A stretch of DNA of 12,011 bases from UBA9676 sp036522155 (GCA_036522155.1 DATDGI010000408.1:1-12011); one strand, 5' to 3'. Counted from the stretch's first letter, positions 1-6,308 are shown. Made by a program: numbers and translations. The notes: generated from the sequence alone by a model not told the origin.

Positions 1-408
1 GAACGCGGCCTGCTGCCGCTGTGGCTGCCAGGAGCGGGCGCCGCGAGGCCGCCCGCCGCCGCCAGCGCGGGGCCGCCGACGGCCGACGGCCAGGAACAGC
101 CCACGGCCGACCGCCCAGGGCTGCCCACGGCCGACCGCCCAGGGCTGCCCACGGCCGACGGCACGGGGCAGCCGGCCGCGGGCAGCGGCCCGGACCCGGC
201 CGAGGAGCGGCGGCTGCTGTTCGTGGGCATGACCCGCGCCCGGACGCACTTGTTCCTCACCTGTGCGGCCGAACGCCGCCGGCACGGCCGGTCCGCCGCG
301 GCTGGCCCGTCGCCGTTCCTGGCTGCCATATCCCCGGAACTCCTGACCCGTACCGCCGCCCCGCCCCGGCCCCGGCGCCCGGCCGAACGCCAGCTCCGCC
401 TGCTCTGA
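1..408 (+). CDS. UvrD/Rep-type ATP-dependent helicase, C-terminal fragment (5' end outside window)
   Basis: The reading frame is open from base 1 and ends at the TGA at 406-408, so only the last 135 codons are present. The diagnostic part is EERRLLFVGMTRARTHLFLT, the helicase motif VI region of superfamily 1 UvrD/PcrA/Rep enzymes, which move 3'-5' on single-stranded DNA using ATP; the arginines of MTRAR lie in the ATP site. After it come GPSPFLAAISPELL, the usual end of the 2A domain in actinobacterial UvrD-like proteins, and a basic Pro/Arg-rich tail. Between the initial GLLPLWLP and motif VI lies a low-complexity Pro/Ala/Gly linker of about 45 residues that contains tandem TADRPGLP repeats. 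This part is normally short. The gene converges with the acetyltransferase gene 47 bp downstream. Family assignment is firm; the exact subfamily cannot be told from this fragment. Confidence 0.85.
   Translation, partial: ERGLLPLWLPGAGAARPPAAASAGPPTADGQEQPTADRPGLPTADRPGLPTADGTGQPAAGSGPDPAEERRLLFVGMTRARTHLFLTCAAERRRHGRSAAAGPSPFLAAISPELLTRTAAPPRPRRPAERQLRLL
97..168 (+). repeat. Three 24-bp tandem repeats inside the helicase gene
   Basis: Three consecutive 24-bp units begin at 97, 121 and 145. The first two differ at one base (CAG versus CTG at the unit start), and the third diverges in its last third. Because 24 is a multiple of three, each unit adds eight residues (P/L-P-T-A-D-R-P-G type) without breaking the frame. 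The array sits in the linker before helicase motif VI. It looks like replication slippage in a tolerant loop. Confidence 0.85.
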
Positions 409-455
409 ACGTCGGCCGGCGACGGGCAATCGGCCGTAGGCACCGAGCAGATGAG

Positions 456-959
456 CTAGAGGTGGAGAAGCATGCGGGTGTTGCCCAGGGTGTTGGGCTT
501 GACGCGGTCCAGGTCGAGGAACTCGGCCACGCCCTCGTCGTAGGAGCGGAGCAGTTCCTCGTACACCGCAGGTGATACCGGCGACCCGTTGATCTCGGTG
601 AAGCCGTGCCGGGCGAAGAAGGTGACCGCGAAGGTCAGCACGAAGACCCGCCGCACACCCAGTTCCCGCGCGCTGCCCAGCAGCGCGTCCACCAGCTGGT
701 GGCCGGCCCCCTGGCCCTGGCAGTCGGGCCGGACCGCGATCGTCCGGATCTCGGCCAGGTCCTCCCACATGACATGGAGCGCGCCGCAGCCGACGACCAG
801 GACGTCACCGGCCCGTTCGGCGACCCAGAACTCCTGCACGTCCTCATACAGGGTGACGGTGGCCTTGGCGAGCAGCCTGCCCGAGTCCACGTTCTGTGCC
901 ACCAGGGCGCTGATCGCCCGGACGTCGCTGGTACGGGCCCGCCTGATCACGTGATTCAT
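456..959 (-). CDS. argA: GNAT-family amino-acid N-acetyltransferase (actinobacterial ArgA type)
   Basis: A 167-residue single-domain GNAT protein. Residues 3-12 (HVIRRARTSD) begin the fold. LYEDVQEFWVAE and VVGCGALHVMWEDLAEIRT follow at 38-49 and 55-73, the acetyl-CoA pyrophosphate loop QGQGAG is at 81-86, and FFARHGF is at 114-120. The C-terminal VKPNTLGNTRMLLHL is characteristic of the short actinobacterial amino-acid N-acetyltransferases (Mycobacterium tuberculosis Rv2747 type). These acetylate glutamate or glutamine at the first step of arginine synthesis using acetyl-CoA, in the cytoplasm. The start chosen is the ATG at 959-957, which has AAGG at 973-970 ten bases upstream; a GTG at 968 in the same frame is too close to that site. 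It is monocistronic here, far from other arg genes. Substrate preference (Glu or Gln) cannot be read from the sequence. Confidence 0.85.
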   Translation of the reverse strand: MNHVIRRARTSDVRAISALVAQNVDSGRLLAKATVTLYEDVQEFWVAERAGDVLVVGCGALHVMWEDLAEIRTIAVRPDCQGQGAGHQLVDALLGSARELGVRRVFVLTFAVTFFARHGFTEINGSPVSPAVYEELLRSYDEGVAEFLDLDRVKPNTLGNTRMLLHL

Positions 960-1068
960 CGCCCGCACACCTTAGCGGCTCGGGGGCCGGGCCGGCCGGG
1001 GTGGCGCGGCGGCGGCAACGCCGCAGCTTACGGCTTTACTCAACGTAACGTCACCGCGCTGCCACGGA

Positions 1069-1096
1069 TTGACACAAGTGTCTTTACGGCTATTCA
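1069..1096 (+). promoter_or_regulatory. Candidate promoter with overlapping palindrome, upstream of the NlpC/P60 gene
   Basis: A perfect TTGACA (-35) at 1069-1074 is followed 16 bases later by TATTCA at 1091-1096 as a fair -10, lacking the final T. The -35 box overlaps a palindrome, GACAC (1071-1075), AA, GTGTC (1078-1082), which could be a repressor or activator site. It points toward the wall hydrolase gene some 310 bp away. The perfect -35 in AT-rich DNA supports it; the weak -10 and the distance lower confidence. Confidence 0.4.
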
Positions 1097-1132
1097 CCAG
1101 CGCACATCACATGCCAATCACATCACCGCATC

Positions 1133-1150
1133 GGGCCCGTTATCGGGCTC
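1133..1150 (+). other. Short stable hairpin in the leader
   Basis: GGGCCCG at 1133-1139 pairs with CGGGCTC at 1144-1150 across a TTAT loop. This gives seven base pairs, six of them canonical and one G-U in RNA. No T-tract follows, so it is unlikely to be a classical terminator. It lies between the candidate promoter and the NlpC/P60 start. Confidence 0.4.
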
Positions 1151-1310
1151 TGACCTGCGAAGATAGCCACTTCCTGAGAACGTTAGGGCGACTTCCGCGC
1201 GCCCCAGCCGGTCCGGCACCGGCATTGCCCGCGCATGCCCCCACGTTGCGCCCAGGATGCAGAACTTTTGCCGTTCCGGTCCGCGGCATGCCCTTGATCC
1301 ATTAATCTTC

Positions 1311-1351
1311 GGCGCTAGTCAGACGTTCAGCACGGCTGACCAGCTAGCGCC
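1311..1351 (+). other. Inverted repeat in the NlpC/P60 leader
   Basis: GGCGCTAG at 1311-1318 is the exact reverse complement of CTAGCGCC at 1344-1351. Inside, either TCAG (1319-1322) pairs with CTGA (1336-1339), or TCAGC (1327-1331) pairs with GCTGA (1335-1339) around an ACG loop, so two alternative inner folds share the same outer stem. It ends 39 bases before the strong ribosome-binding site of the NlpC/P60 gene. It may be a leader RNA element or an operator; nothing in the sequence decides which. Confidence 0.4.
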
Positions 1352-1390
1352 TCCTGACCCCTGACCCCCGGCCAGCCGCGGCGCTCCACA

Positions 1391-1400
1391 AGGAGAGGAG
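1391..1400 (+). promoter_or_regulatory. Strong ribosome-binding site deciding the GTG start of the NlpC/P60 gene
   Basis: AGGAGAGGAG lies five bases before the GTG at 1406. It is the clearest Shine-Dalgarno sequence in the window, and it fixes a start that leaves an unusually long region before the hydrophobic signal segment. Confidence 0.75.
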
Positions 1401-1405
1401 CTCCC

Positions 1406-2488
1406 GTGGGGCACTTGCCTCCCGGCAGGCACAGTGAAAGGGGTCCACATCGGGTCCCGCGTCAGCGACACACCCGCACTTTCCCTCTCCGTCACCTGCC
1501 AGGCGCCCGCCGTGCCTGGCGCCGGACGGCCGTGGTGGCCGGTCTGGCCAGCCTGGTCACCCTGGCGCTGCCCGCCGCGACCAGCGCCGCCGCGCCGCGC
1601 CAGCCTATGCCGAGCCTGAAGGACCTGGTGGCCCAGGCCCGGGTGCTGTCGAACCAGATCAACACGCTGGACGAGCAGTACAACGGGCTGCGCATCCAGC
1701 TCGCCCAGGCCAAGGCCGAGGCGGCGGTCGCCGAGCGCACTTACACCGAGGACATCGGCCGGCTCGGAGCTGGCAAGCTGAGCATCGGCCAGCTGGCCGC
1801 GCAGAGCTACATGACCGGCGGGCTTGACACCACGCTGACCATGCTGACCAGCAGCAACCCGCAGAACCTGATCGACAAGGCCGCCATCATGCAGCAGCTG
1901 CAGAGCGAGAACGGCGACCGGGTCGGCCAGCTCGCGGCGGCGGTCGCGGCGGCCCACCGGGCCAAGGAGACCTCCCTCCAGCAGGGCCGGGTGGTGGCGA
2001 AACTAGCGGCCGCGATGGCGGTCAAGCAGCAAGCGGCGCAGAAGAAGATCGATCTGCTGAACAGCGCCGTCTTCGCCAAGGCGATGGCGGTCTTCAACCA
2101 GACCGGCCAGTACCCCAACATCAGCATCCCGACCGCCAACTCGATCGGCGGACAGGCACTGCGGTACGCGCTGACCCGGCGCGGCGACCCCTACGTCTGG
2201 GGCGCGGCTGGCCCGGGCGCGTTCGACTGCTCCGGGCTGGTGGTGTGGGCCTACGCCCAGGTCGGCATCAGCCTGCCGCACTTCACCGGTGACCAGTGGA
2301 ACATGGGCGTGCATGTCGCGCGGGCCAACCTCCAGCCAGGCGACCTGGTGTTCTTCTACGCCGACATCGGCCACGTCGGCATCTACATCGGCAACGGCCT
2401 GATGGTGGACGCGCCCGACTTCGGGGAGGTCGTCCAGGTGCAGCCGGTCATGTGGGACGTCTACGTGGGCGCGGTCCGGATCGCCTGA
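1406..2488 (+). CDS. Secreted coiled-coil NlpC/P60 peptidoglycan endopeptidase (RipA-like)
   Basis: A 360-residue exported protein that should cut peptide stems of peptidoglycan outside the membrane. Residues 1-40 are a long Arg/His-rich n-region ending WRR. Residues 41-58 are the hydrophobic segment, and ATSA-AAP at about 58-64 is a plausible signal peptidase site. Residues 70-120 and 150-225 are Ala/Gln/Lys/Glu-rich heptad-like helices, the coiled coil common in actinobacterial RipA/CwlO-like hydrolases. Residues 245-360 form the NlpC/P60 domain: the catalytic Cys275 is in FDCSGLVVWAY, His323 is in GHVGIYIGNG, and Asp335 in MVDAP stands where RipA has a catalytic Glu. Such N-terminal coiled coils often control activity or bind a partner. 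The gene stands alone behind a long leader and is convergent with lysS. The GTG start is set by a strong ribosome-binding site. Export through Tat is possible from the twin Arg but the motif is not canonical. Confidence 0.9.
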   Translation: MGHLPPGRHSERGPHRVPRQRHTRTFPLRHLPGARRAWRRTAVVAGLASLVTLALPAATSAAAPRQPMPSLKDLVAQARVLSNQINTLDEQYNGLRIQLAQAKAEAAVAERTYTEDIGRLGAGKLSIGQLAAQSYMTGGLDTTLTMLTSSNPQNLIDKAAIMQQLQSENGDRVGQLAAAVAAAHRAKETSLQQGRVVAKLAAAMAVKQQAAQKKIDLLNSAVFAKAMAVFNQTGQYPNISIPTANSIGGQALRYALTRRGDPYVWGAAGPGAFDCSGLVVWAYAQVGISLPHFTGDQWNMGVHVARANLQPGDLVFFYADIGHVGIYIGNGLMVDAPDFGEVVQVQPVMWDVYVGAVRIA

Positions 2489-2506
2489 CCGGCCCGGCGG
2501 CAAAAT

Positions 2507-2533
2507 GGCCCGTCCGGCGCGTCCGGGCGGGTC
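2507..2533. terminator. Probable bidirectional terminator between the NlpC/P60 gene and lysS
   Basis: GGCCCGTCCGG (2507-2517), loop CGCGT, and CCGGGCGGGTC (2523-2533) form an 11-pair stem with two G-U pairs. It sits in the 50 bp between two converging genes, 19 bp after the NlpC/P60 stop and 5 bp after the lysS stop. On the minus strand it is followed by a short TTTT (2505-2502), so it is best as a lysS terminator; on the plus strand only ATTGCTCATT follows. Confidence 0.55.
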
Positions 2534-2538
2534 ATTGC

Positions 2539-4068
2539 TCATTCCGGGCGGACCATCGGGAACAGGATCGTCTCCCGGATCGTCTCTCCGGTCAGCATGA
2601 TCAGGATGCGGTCGATGCCGGCGCCCATCCCGCCCGTGGGCGGCATCCCGTACTCCAGCGCCCGCAGGAAGTCCTCGTCAAGCTGCATGGCTTCCGGGTC
2701 GCCGCCCGCCGCCAGCAGCGACTGGGCGGTCAGCCGGGCCCGCTCCTCTACCGGATCGTTGAGCTCGGAATACCCGGTCCCCAGTTCGCTGCCGAACGCC
2801 ACCAGGTCCCACCGTTCGGCCAGCCGCGGGTCGTCCCGGTGAGCCCGGGTCAGCGGCGAGACCTCGACCGGGAAGTCAATGTAGAACGTCGGCCCGGCGG
2901 TCTGCTTCTCCACTAGCCGCTCGTACATCTCCAGCACGATCTGGCCGCCGTTCCAGCACGGCTCGACGGGCACCCCGGCCGCCGCGCACAGCTTGCGCAG
3001 ATGCTCGTCGCTGGTGCCGGGCGTCACCTCCTCGCCCAGCGCCCCGGACACCGCGCCGTGCACCGTCTTCTCCGGCCACACGCCGCCGATGTCGAACTCG
3101 GTGCCGTCGGCCCGGTGCAGCACGGTGCCGCCGAGCGCCTCGCGGGCCGCCCGCTGGATCACCTCCCGGGTCAGCGTGCCGATCGTGTGGTAGTCGCCGT
3201 AGGTCTCGTAGGCCTCCAGCATCGTGAACTCTGGGTTGTGGGTGGCGTCGGCACCCTCGTTGCGGAAGTTCCGGCCGATCTCGAAGACCTTCTCCAGGCC
3301 GCCGACGAGCAGCCGCTTGAGCGGGAGTTCCAGCGCGATCCGCAGGTAGAGGTCCAGGTCGTAGGCGTTGATGTGGGTCGTGAACGGGCGCGCGTTCGCC
3401 CCGCCGTGCACCCGCTGCAGCACCGGCGTCTCGACCTCAAGGAAGCCCCGCCCGCGCAGTTCCTCCCGGATCGCCCAGATGACGGCGCTGCGGGTTTCCG
3501 CCATCCGCCGTACCCCCGGGTTCACGATCAGGTCCACATAGCGCTGGCGGATCCGCGACTCGACGTCCGAGAGCCCCTTGTGCTTTTCCGGCAGCGGGCG
3601 CAGCCCCTTGGCTGTGATCGCGAAGCTGTCCGCGAGCACCGAGAGCTCGCCCCGCTGGGAGGAGATGACCTCGCCGGTCACGCCGACGTGGTCGCCCAGG
3701 TCGACGTCGCGCTTCCAGGCCGCGAGCGCGGCCGGGCCGACCTTGGCCTCGGAGATCATCACCTGGATGTCACCGGTGCCGTCCCGGACGGTCGCGAAGC
3801 ACAGCTTGCCGCCGATCCGGGACAGCATCACCCGGCCGGTCACGCCGACCCGCTCGCCGGTCTCGGTGCCGGCGGCCAGGTCCGGGTAGCGGTCCCTGAT
3901 CTCGCCGATGGCCGCGGTCCGGGGATAGCCCACCGGGTACGGGTCGATGCCTTCGGCCAGCATCCGGGCCCGCTTGGCCAGCCGGACCCGCATCTGCTCC
4001 GGCACATCCGGGTCGTGCTCCGCCGGCCCAGCCGCGTCGTGCTCCGCCGGCCCAGCCGGTCCAGTCAC
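2539..4068 (-). CDS. lysS: Lysyl-tRNA synthetase, class II
   Basis: Charges tRNA-Lys with lysine using ATP, in the cytoplasm. The N-terminal OB-fold that reads the anticodon spans roughly residues 75-158 (it includes VGVTGRVMLSRIGGKLCFAT). The class II core follows: motif 1 around GFLEVETPVLQ, motif 2 GRNFRNEGADATHNPEFTML with its ATP-binding Arg, and motif 3 GMPPTGGMGAGIDRILIML near the C-terminus. The length, 509 residues, is normal for bacterial LysS. The start chosen is the GTG at 4068-4066, which has GAGGAG nine bases upstream. A GTG at 4089 adds seven residues (MGEEQAK) but has no ribosome-binding site. The first 25 residues are a low-complexity Gly/Pro/Ala/Glu/His/Asp tail carrying an eight-residue duplication. 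It is last in the probable operon, 30 bp after the CoA-binding-like gene, and is followed by a hairpin. Confidence 0.97.
   Translation of the reverse strand: MTGPAGPAEHDAAGPAEHDPDVPEQMRVRLAKRARMLAEGIDPYPVGYPRTAAIGEIRDRYPDLAAGTETGERVGVTGRVMLSRIGGKLCFATVRDGTGDIQVMISEAKVGPAALAAWKRDVDLGDHVGVTGEVISSQRGELSVLADSFAITAKGLRPLPEKHKGLSDVESRIRQRYVDLIVNPGVRRMAETRSAVIWAIREELRGRGFLEVETPVLQRVHGGANARPFTTHINAYDLDLYLRIALELPLKRLLVGGLEKVFEIGRNFRNEGADATHNPEFTMLEAYETYGDYHTIGTLTREVIQRAAREALGGTVLHRADGTEFDIGGVWPEKTVHGAVSGALGEEVTPGTSDEHLRKLCAAAGVPVEPCWNGGQIVLEMYERLVEKQTAGPTFYIDFPVEVSPLTRAHRDDPRLAERWDLVAFGSELGTGYSELNDPVEERARLTAQSLLAAGGDPEAMQLDEDFLRALEYGMPPTGGMGAGIDRILIMLTGETIRETILFPMVRPE
4012..4058 (-). repeat. 24-bp tandem duplication in the lysS N-terminal tail
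   Basis: A 24-bp unit at 4012-4035 is repeated at 4036-4058, identical over 23 bases. On the minus strand it encodes GPAEHDAA followed by GPAEHD. It lies before the OB-fold, in a part of LysS that is variable between species. It looks like slippage in a dispensable segment. Confidence 0.85.
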
Positions 4069-4077
4069 CTTGGCCTG

Positions 4078-4083
4078 CTCCTC
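4078..4083 (-). promoter_or_regulatory. Ribosome-binding site favouring the inner GTG of lysS
   Basis: On the minus strand GAGGAG spans 4083-4078, nine bases before the GTG at 4068. It lies inside the coding sequence if the outer GTG at 4089 were used. No purine-rich site precedes the outer GTG, so this site decides the start. Confidence 0.5.
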
Positions 4084-4098
4084 ACCCACCCGAAGAGG

Positions 4099-4563
4099 TT
4101 ACCGGCCACCGGGCTGGCCAGCCGCCAGCCGGCGGACCTCATCCGCGATATAAGGATCGGCGAGGTAGGCCAGGCCGGCCGATTCCACGATATCCCTGGC
4201 CGCCCGCGCATCCGCCTCCGGCAGCCAGCAGCCGCGCGGGTCCTTGCTGCCGTCCCCGGCCAGCCCGGACTGCTGCCACACCGCGCCCGCGCCCAGCCGC
4301 TGGGCCAGCATCACGACGCCCGGCAGTTCCGCCACCGGCCGGTGTGCGTACACCAGGTCGGCGGACTCCGGCGCCGCCCCGGTCCGGCGCGGCACGACCT
4401 CGCCGCCGGCGACCTCGTAGGCCGAGTAGCTGTCGGCTCCCGGCCCGCCCTTGACCAGCACCGTGTAGCCGGCCAGGGCCAGCGTGTCCGGGACATCCCG
4501 GGACGGCCAGTCCACCACCACCACCGTCCGTGCCGCACCCAGAATCCGTTCCGCCTCCGTCAC
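4099..4563 (-). CDS. Small CoA-binding-domain-like (YccU-type Rossmann) protein
   Basis: A 154-residue protein with no signal or membrane segment. The pattern fits the small CoA_binding_2 (YccU-like) Rossmann domain: ILGAARTVVVVDW at 7-19 as strand 1, LALAGYTVLVK at 28-38, DLVYAHRP at 69-76, GAGAVWQQSGL at 91-101 matching the family's GAKxVWxQxG, and ARDIVESAGLAYLADPYIADE at the end matching the usual REAGL...D.C...E. The nucleotide-contact loop after strand 1, normally a Gly/Ser-rich GxSxxP, is here VDWPSRDVPDT, so binding may differ. The start is a GTG with AAGGAGG (4575-4569) five bases upstream. It lies 55 bp after coaX and 30 bp before lysS, so a role linked to CoA or acyl-CoA is reasonable, but no reaction is known and none should be assumed. 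Confidence 0.7.
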   Translation of the reverse strand: MTEAERILGAARTVVVVDWPSRDVPDTLALAGYTVLVKGGPGADSYSAYEVAGGEVVPRRTGAAPESADLVYAHRPVAELPGVVMLAQRLGAGAVWQQSGLAGDGSKDPRGCWLPEADARAARDIVESAGLAYLADPYIADEVRRLAAGQPGGR

Positions 4564-4568
4564 GGTGC

Positions 4569-4575
4569 CCTCCTT
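4569..4575 (-). promoter_or_regulatory. Ribosome-binding site of the CoA-binding-like gene
   Basis: AAGGAGG on the minus strand lies five bases before the GTG at 4563. It fixes the non-ATG start of this small gene and argues that it is really translated. Confidence 0.7.
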
Positions 4576-4618
4576 CGCCAGGATCAGGATGGTGCCCGCC
4601 AGCGCCCGGCCGGCGTCG

Positions 4619-5413
4619 TCAGTCGCCCTGGGCCAGGTTGCGCTCGTAGACCAGGCGCAGCCCGATCAGGGTCAGCCACGGCTCGTAGACATCGATCACG
4701 CTGATCTCGTCAAGCACCAGCGGGGCCAGCCCGCCGGTGGCGATCACGGTCACCGACTCGGGGTCGTCCGGCGCCAGTTCCTTGCGCATCCGGGTGGCGA
4801 TGCCCTCGACCTGCCCGGCGAAACCGTAGACGATCCCCGACTGCAGCGCCTCGACCGTGTTCTTGCCGATCACCCGCTGCGGCCTGGTCAGTTCCACCTT
4901 GAGCAGCTGGGCGGCGCGCCGGGATAGCGCGTCGACCGAGATCTCGATGCCGGGGGCGATCGCGCCACCGACGAACTCGCCCCTGGCGCTGACCGCGTCG
5001 AAGTTGGTCGACGTGCCGAAGTCCACCACCACCGCCGGGCCGCCGTACAGATGGACCGCGGCCACCGTGTTCATGATCCGGTCGCTGCCCACCTCCTTCG
5101 GGTTGTCCATCCGGACCGAGACCCCGGTGCGCACCCCCGGCTCCACGATCAGCGCGGGCACGCCGGCGTAATACCGAAGGCACATCTCCCGCATCTCGTG
5201 CAGCACCGACGGCACGGTAGAGCACAACGCGATGCCGGTGACCTCCGGTTCTTTGGGCAGGGTGGACTGCGCCAGCAGACCGCGGAACAGCACGGCCAGT
5301 TCGTCGGCGGTGCGGACCGGGTCGGTGGCCAGCCGCCAGTGCTCGGCCACGATGTCCCCGTCGAACAGGCAGAGCACCGTGTTGGTGTTCCCCACGTCAA
5401 TCGTCAGCAGCAT
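4619..5413 (-). CDS. coaX: Type III pantothenate kinase
   Basis: Phosphorylates pantothenate to 4'-phosphopantothenate with ATP, the first committed step of CoA synthesis, in the cytoplasm. Type III enzymes belong to the acetate kinase / sugar kinase / Hsp70 fold, need a monovalent cation and are not inhibited by CoA. Visible motifs over 264 residues are DVGNTN at 5-10 (phosphate loop with catalytic Asp), NPKEVGSDRIMN near 104-115 (pantothenate site), VVVDFGTSTNFD followed by GEFVGGAIAPG (second ATP motif), and GKNTVEALQSGIVYGFAGQV. The start used is the ATG at 5413 with GGAGGTG at 5430-5424; ten extra codons upstream are open but would remove the natural MLLTIDVGNTN start. It overlaps the end of panC by 17 bp, so it is almost certainly translated from the same message. 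Confidence 0.96.
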   Translation of the reverse strand: MLLTIDVGNTNTVLCLFDGDIVAEHWRLATDPVRTADELAVLFRGLLAQSTLPKEPEVTGIALCSTVPSVLHEMREMCLRYYAGVPALIVEPGVRTGVSVRMDNPKEVGSDRIMNTVAAVHLYGGPAVVVDFGTSTNFDAVSARGEFVGGAIAPGIEISVDALSRRAAQLLKVELTRPQRVIGKNTVEALQSGIVYGFAGQVEGIATRMRKELAPDDPESVTVIATGGLAPLVLDEISVIDVYEPWLTLIGLRLVYERNLAQGD

Positions 5414-6308
5414 GCCCCGCCCGCACCTCCGCCTCCGGGCCACCGGGTCCGCCCAGTATCAGCGGCACATTATCGATCAGGCGCGTGGATCCGGCCCGGG
5501 CGGCGGCCAGCAGCAGCGCATGGCCCACATATCCGGCCGCCACCGGCTCGAACGTGACCGGGTCGACCAGCGCCAGGTAGTCGGTGACGAGCGGCGGCCG
5601 GGCCCGGGCCGCCTCGTCCAGCATCGCCCGGGCCGCCTTCAGCACCGCCTCCGGGCCGTCTTCCTGTGCCTCCTGGCCCGCCCGCAGGGAGGCGGGCAGC
5701 CCGAGTGCGGTGGCCCGCTCGGCGGGCGACAGGTAGCGGTTCCGGGTGGACACCGCCAGCCCGTCCGGGTCGCGCACGGTCGGCACGCTGGCGATCTCGA
5801 TGCCGAGGGCGAAGTCGCCGGTCATCCGCCGGACCAGGGCCAGCTGCTGGGCGTCCTTCTCGCCGAACACCGCCACGTCCGGCCTGGTCAGTTCGAACAG
5901 CTTGAGCACGACCGTGAGCACGCCGGTGAAAAAGCCAGGCCGGGACGCGCCTTCCAGCACCTGCCCGACCGGGCCCGGGTCCACGGTGATCAACTGCGGC
6001 TGCGGGTACATCTGGCTGGCGGCCGGGGCGAACACCACGTCGGCCCCGGCCTCCGCGCAGACGCGCACGTCCTCGTCCAGGGTCCGCGGATACCGGTCCA
6101 GGTCTTCACCGGCCCCGAACTGGAGCGGGTTGACGAAGACGGACACCAGGATGCTTCCGTTTGGCTGCGAAATCTCCCGGGCGCGGCGCAGCAGCGCCCG
6201 GTGACCGTCGTGCAGCGCGCCCATGGTGGGCACCAGCACCACCGGCGGGTGCAGGGTGCGCCTTGCGGCGGTCAGTCCGAGCCGGGTCCGGGCCAGGATC
6301 GGGATCAC
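5397..6308 (-). CDS. panC: Pantoate--beta-alanine ligase (pantothenate synthetase)
   Basis: Joins pantoate and beta-alanine through a pantoyl-adenylate, the last step of pantothenate synthesis. The 303 residues show the nucleotidyltransferase HIGH-like motif in PTMGALHDGH (27-36), VFVNPLQFG (57-65), GEKDAQQLALVRRM (149-162) and RDPDGLAVSTRNRYLS (179-194). The GTG start at 6308 overlaps the DUF2520 stop by four bases (GTGA), typical of coupled translation, and no separate ribosome-binding site is visible. One residue stands out: the normally conserved RPGHF reads RPGFF here (Phe126 for His), and SSRN reads STRN. The other binding motifs are intact, so I expect an active enzyme. No panD (aspartate decarboxylase) or panB is in the window. 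Confidence 0.95.
   Translation of the reverse strand: MIPILARTRLGLTAARRTLHPPVVLVPTMGALHDGHRALLRRAREISQPNGSILVSVFVNPLQFGAGEDLDRYPRTLDEDVRVCAEAGADVVFAPAASQMYPQPQLITVDPGPVGQVLEGASRPGFFTGVLTVVLKLFELTRPDVAVFGEKDAQQLALVRRMTGDFALGIEIASVPTVRDPDGLAVSTRNRYLSPAERATALGLPASLRAGQEAQEDGPEAVLKAARAMLDEAARARPPLVTDYLALVDPVTFEPVAAGYVGHALLLAAARAGSTRLIDNVPLILGGPGGPEAEVRAGHAADD

Larger units (their letters stand above)
960..1405. other. Gene-poor intergenic region and probable long leader of the NlpC/P60 gene
   Basis: About 450 bp with no convincing coding sequence; the short open frames have no ribosome-binding site and no actinobacterial codon pattern. The stretch 1020-1180 is clearly richer in A and T than its surroundings. 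It carries a TTGACA promoter candidate overlapped by a small palindrome, a GC hairpin with a TTAT loop at 1133-1150, and an inverted repeat at 1311-1351 close to the start codon. If the TTGACA promoter is used, the untranslated leader would be about 300 nt. I looked for the c-di-AMP (ydaO) riboswitch, which precedes many actinobacterial wall-hydrolase genes, and did not recognise its conserved core. Confidence 0.6.

Noticed and set aside
409..455. CGTCG-GCCGG-CGACG hairpin between the helicase and acetyltransferase genes.
   Set aside because: Only five pairs and no T-tract; expected by chance at this base composition, although termination is needed here.
1301..1308. TAATCT as a second promoter -10 for the NlpC/P60 gene.
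   Set aside because: No -35 box at the right distance; a single short AT-rich hexamer is weak evidence.
1103..1405. c-di-AMP (ydaO) riboswitch upstream of the NlpC/P60 gene.
   Set aside because: The conserved core segments could not be recognised by eye. A covariance search would settle it.
3001..4704. A 567-residue open frame antisense to lysS and its upstream gene.
   Set aside because: It mirrors the GC-rich codon pattern of the minus-strand genes and has no ribosome-binding site or recognisable motif. The minus-strand products are certain.
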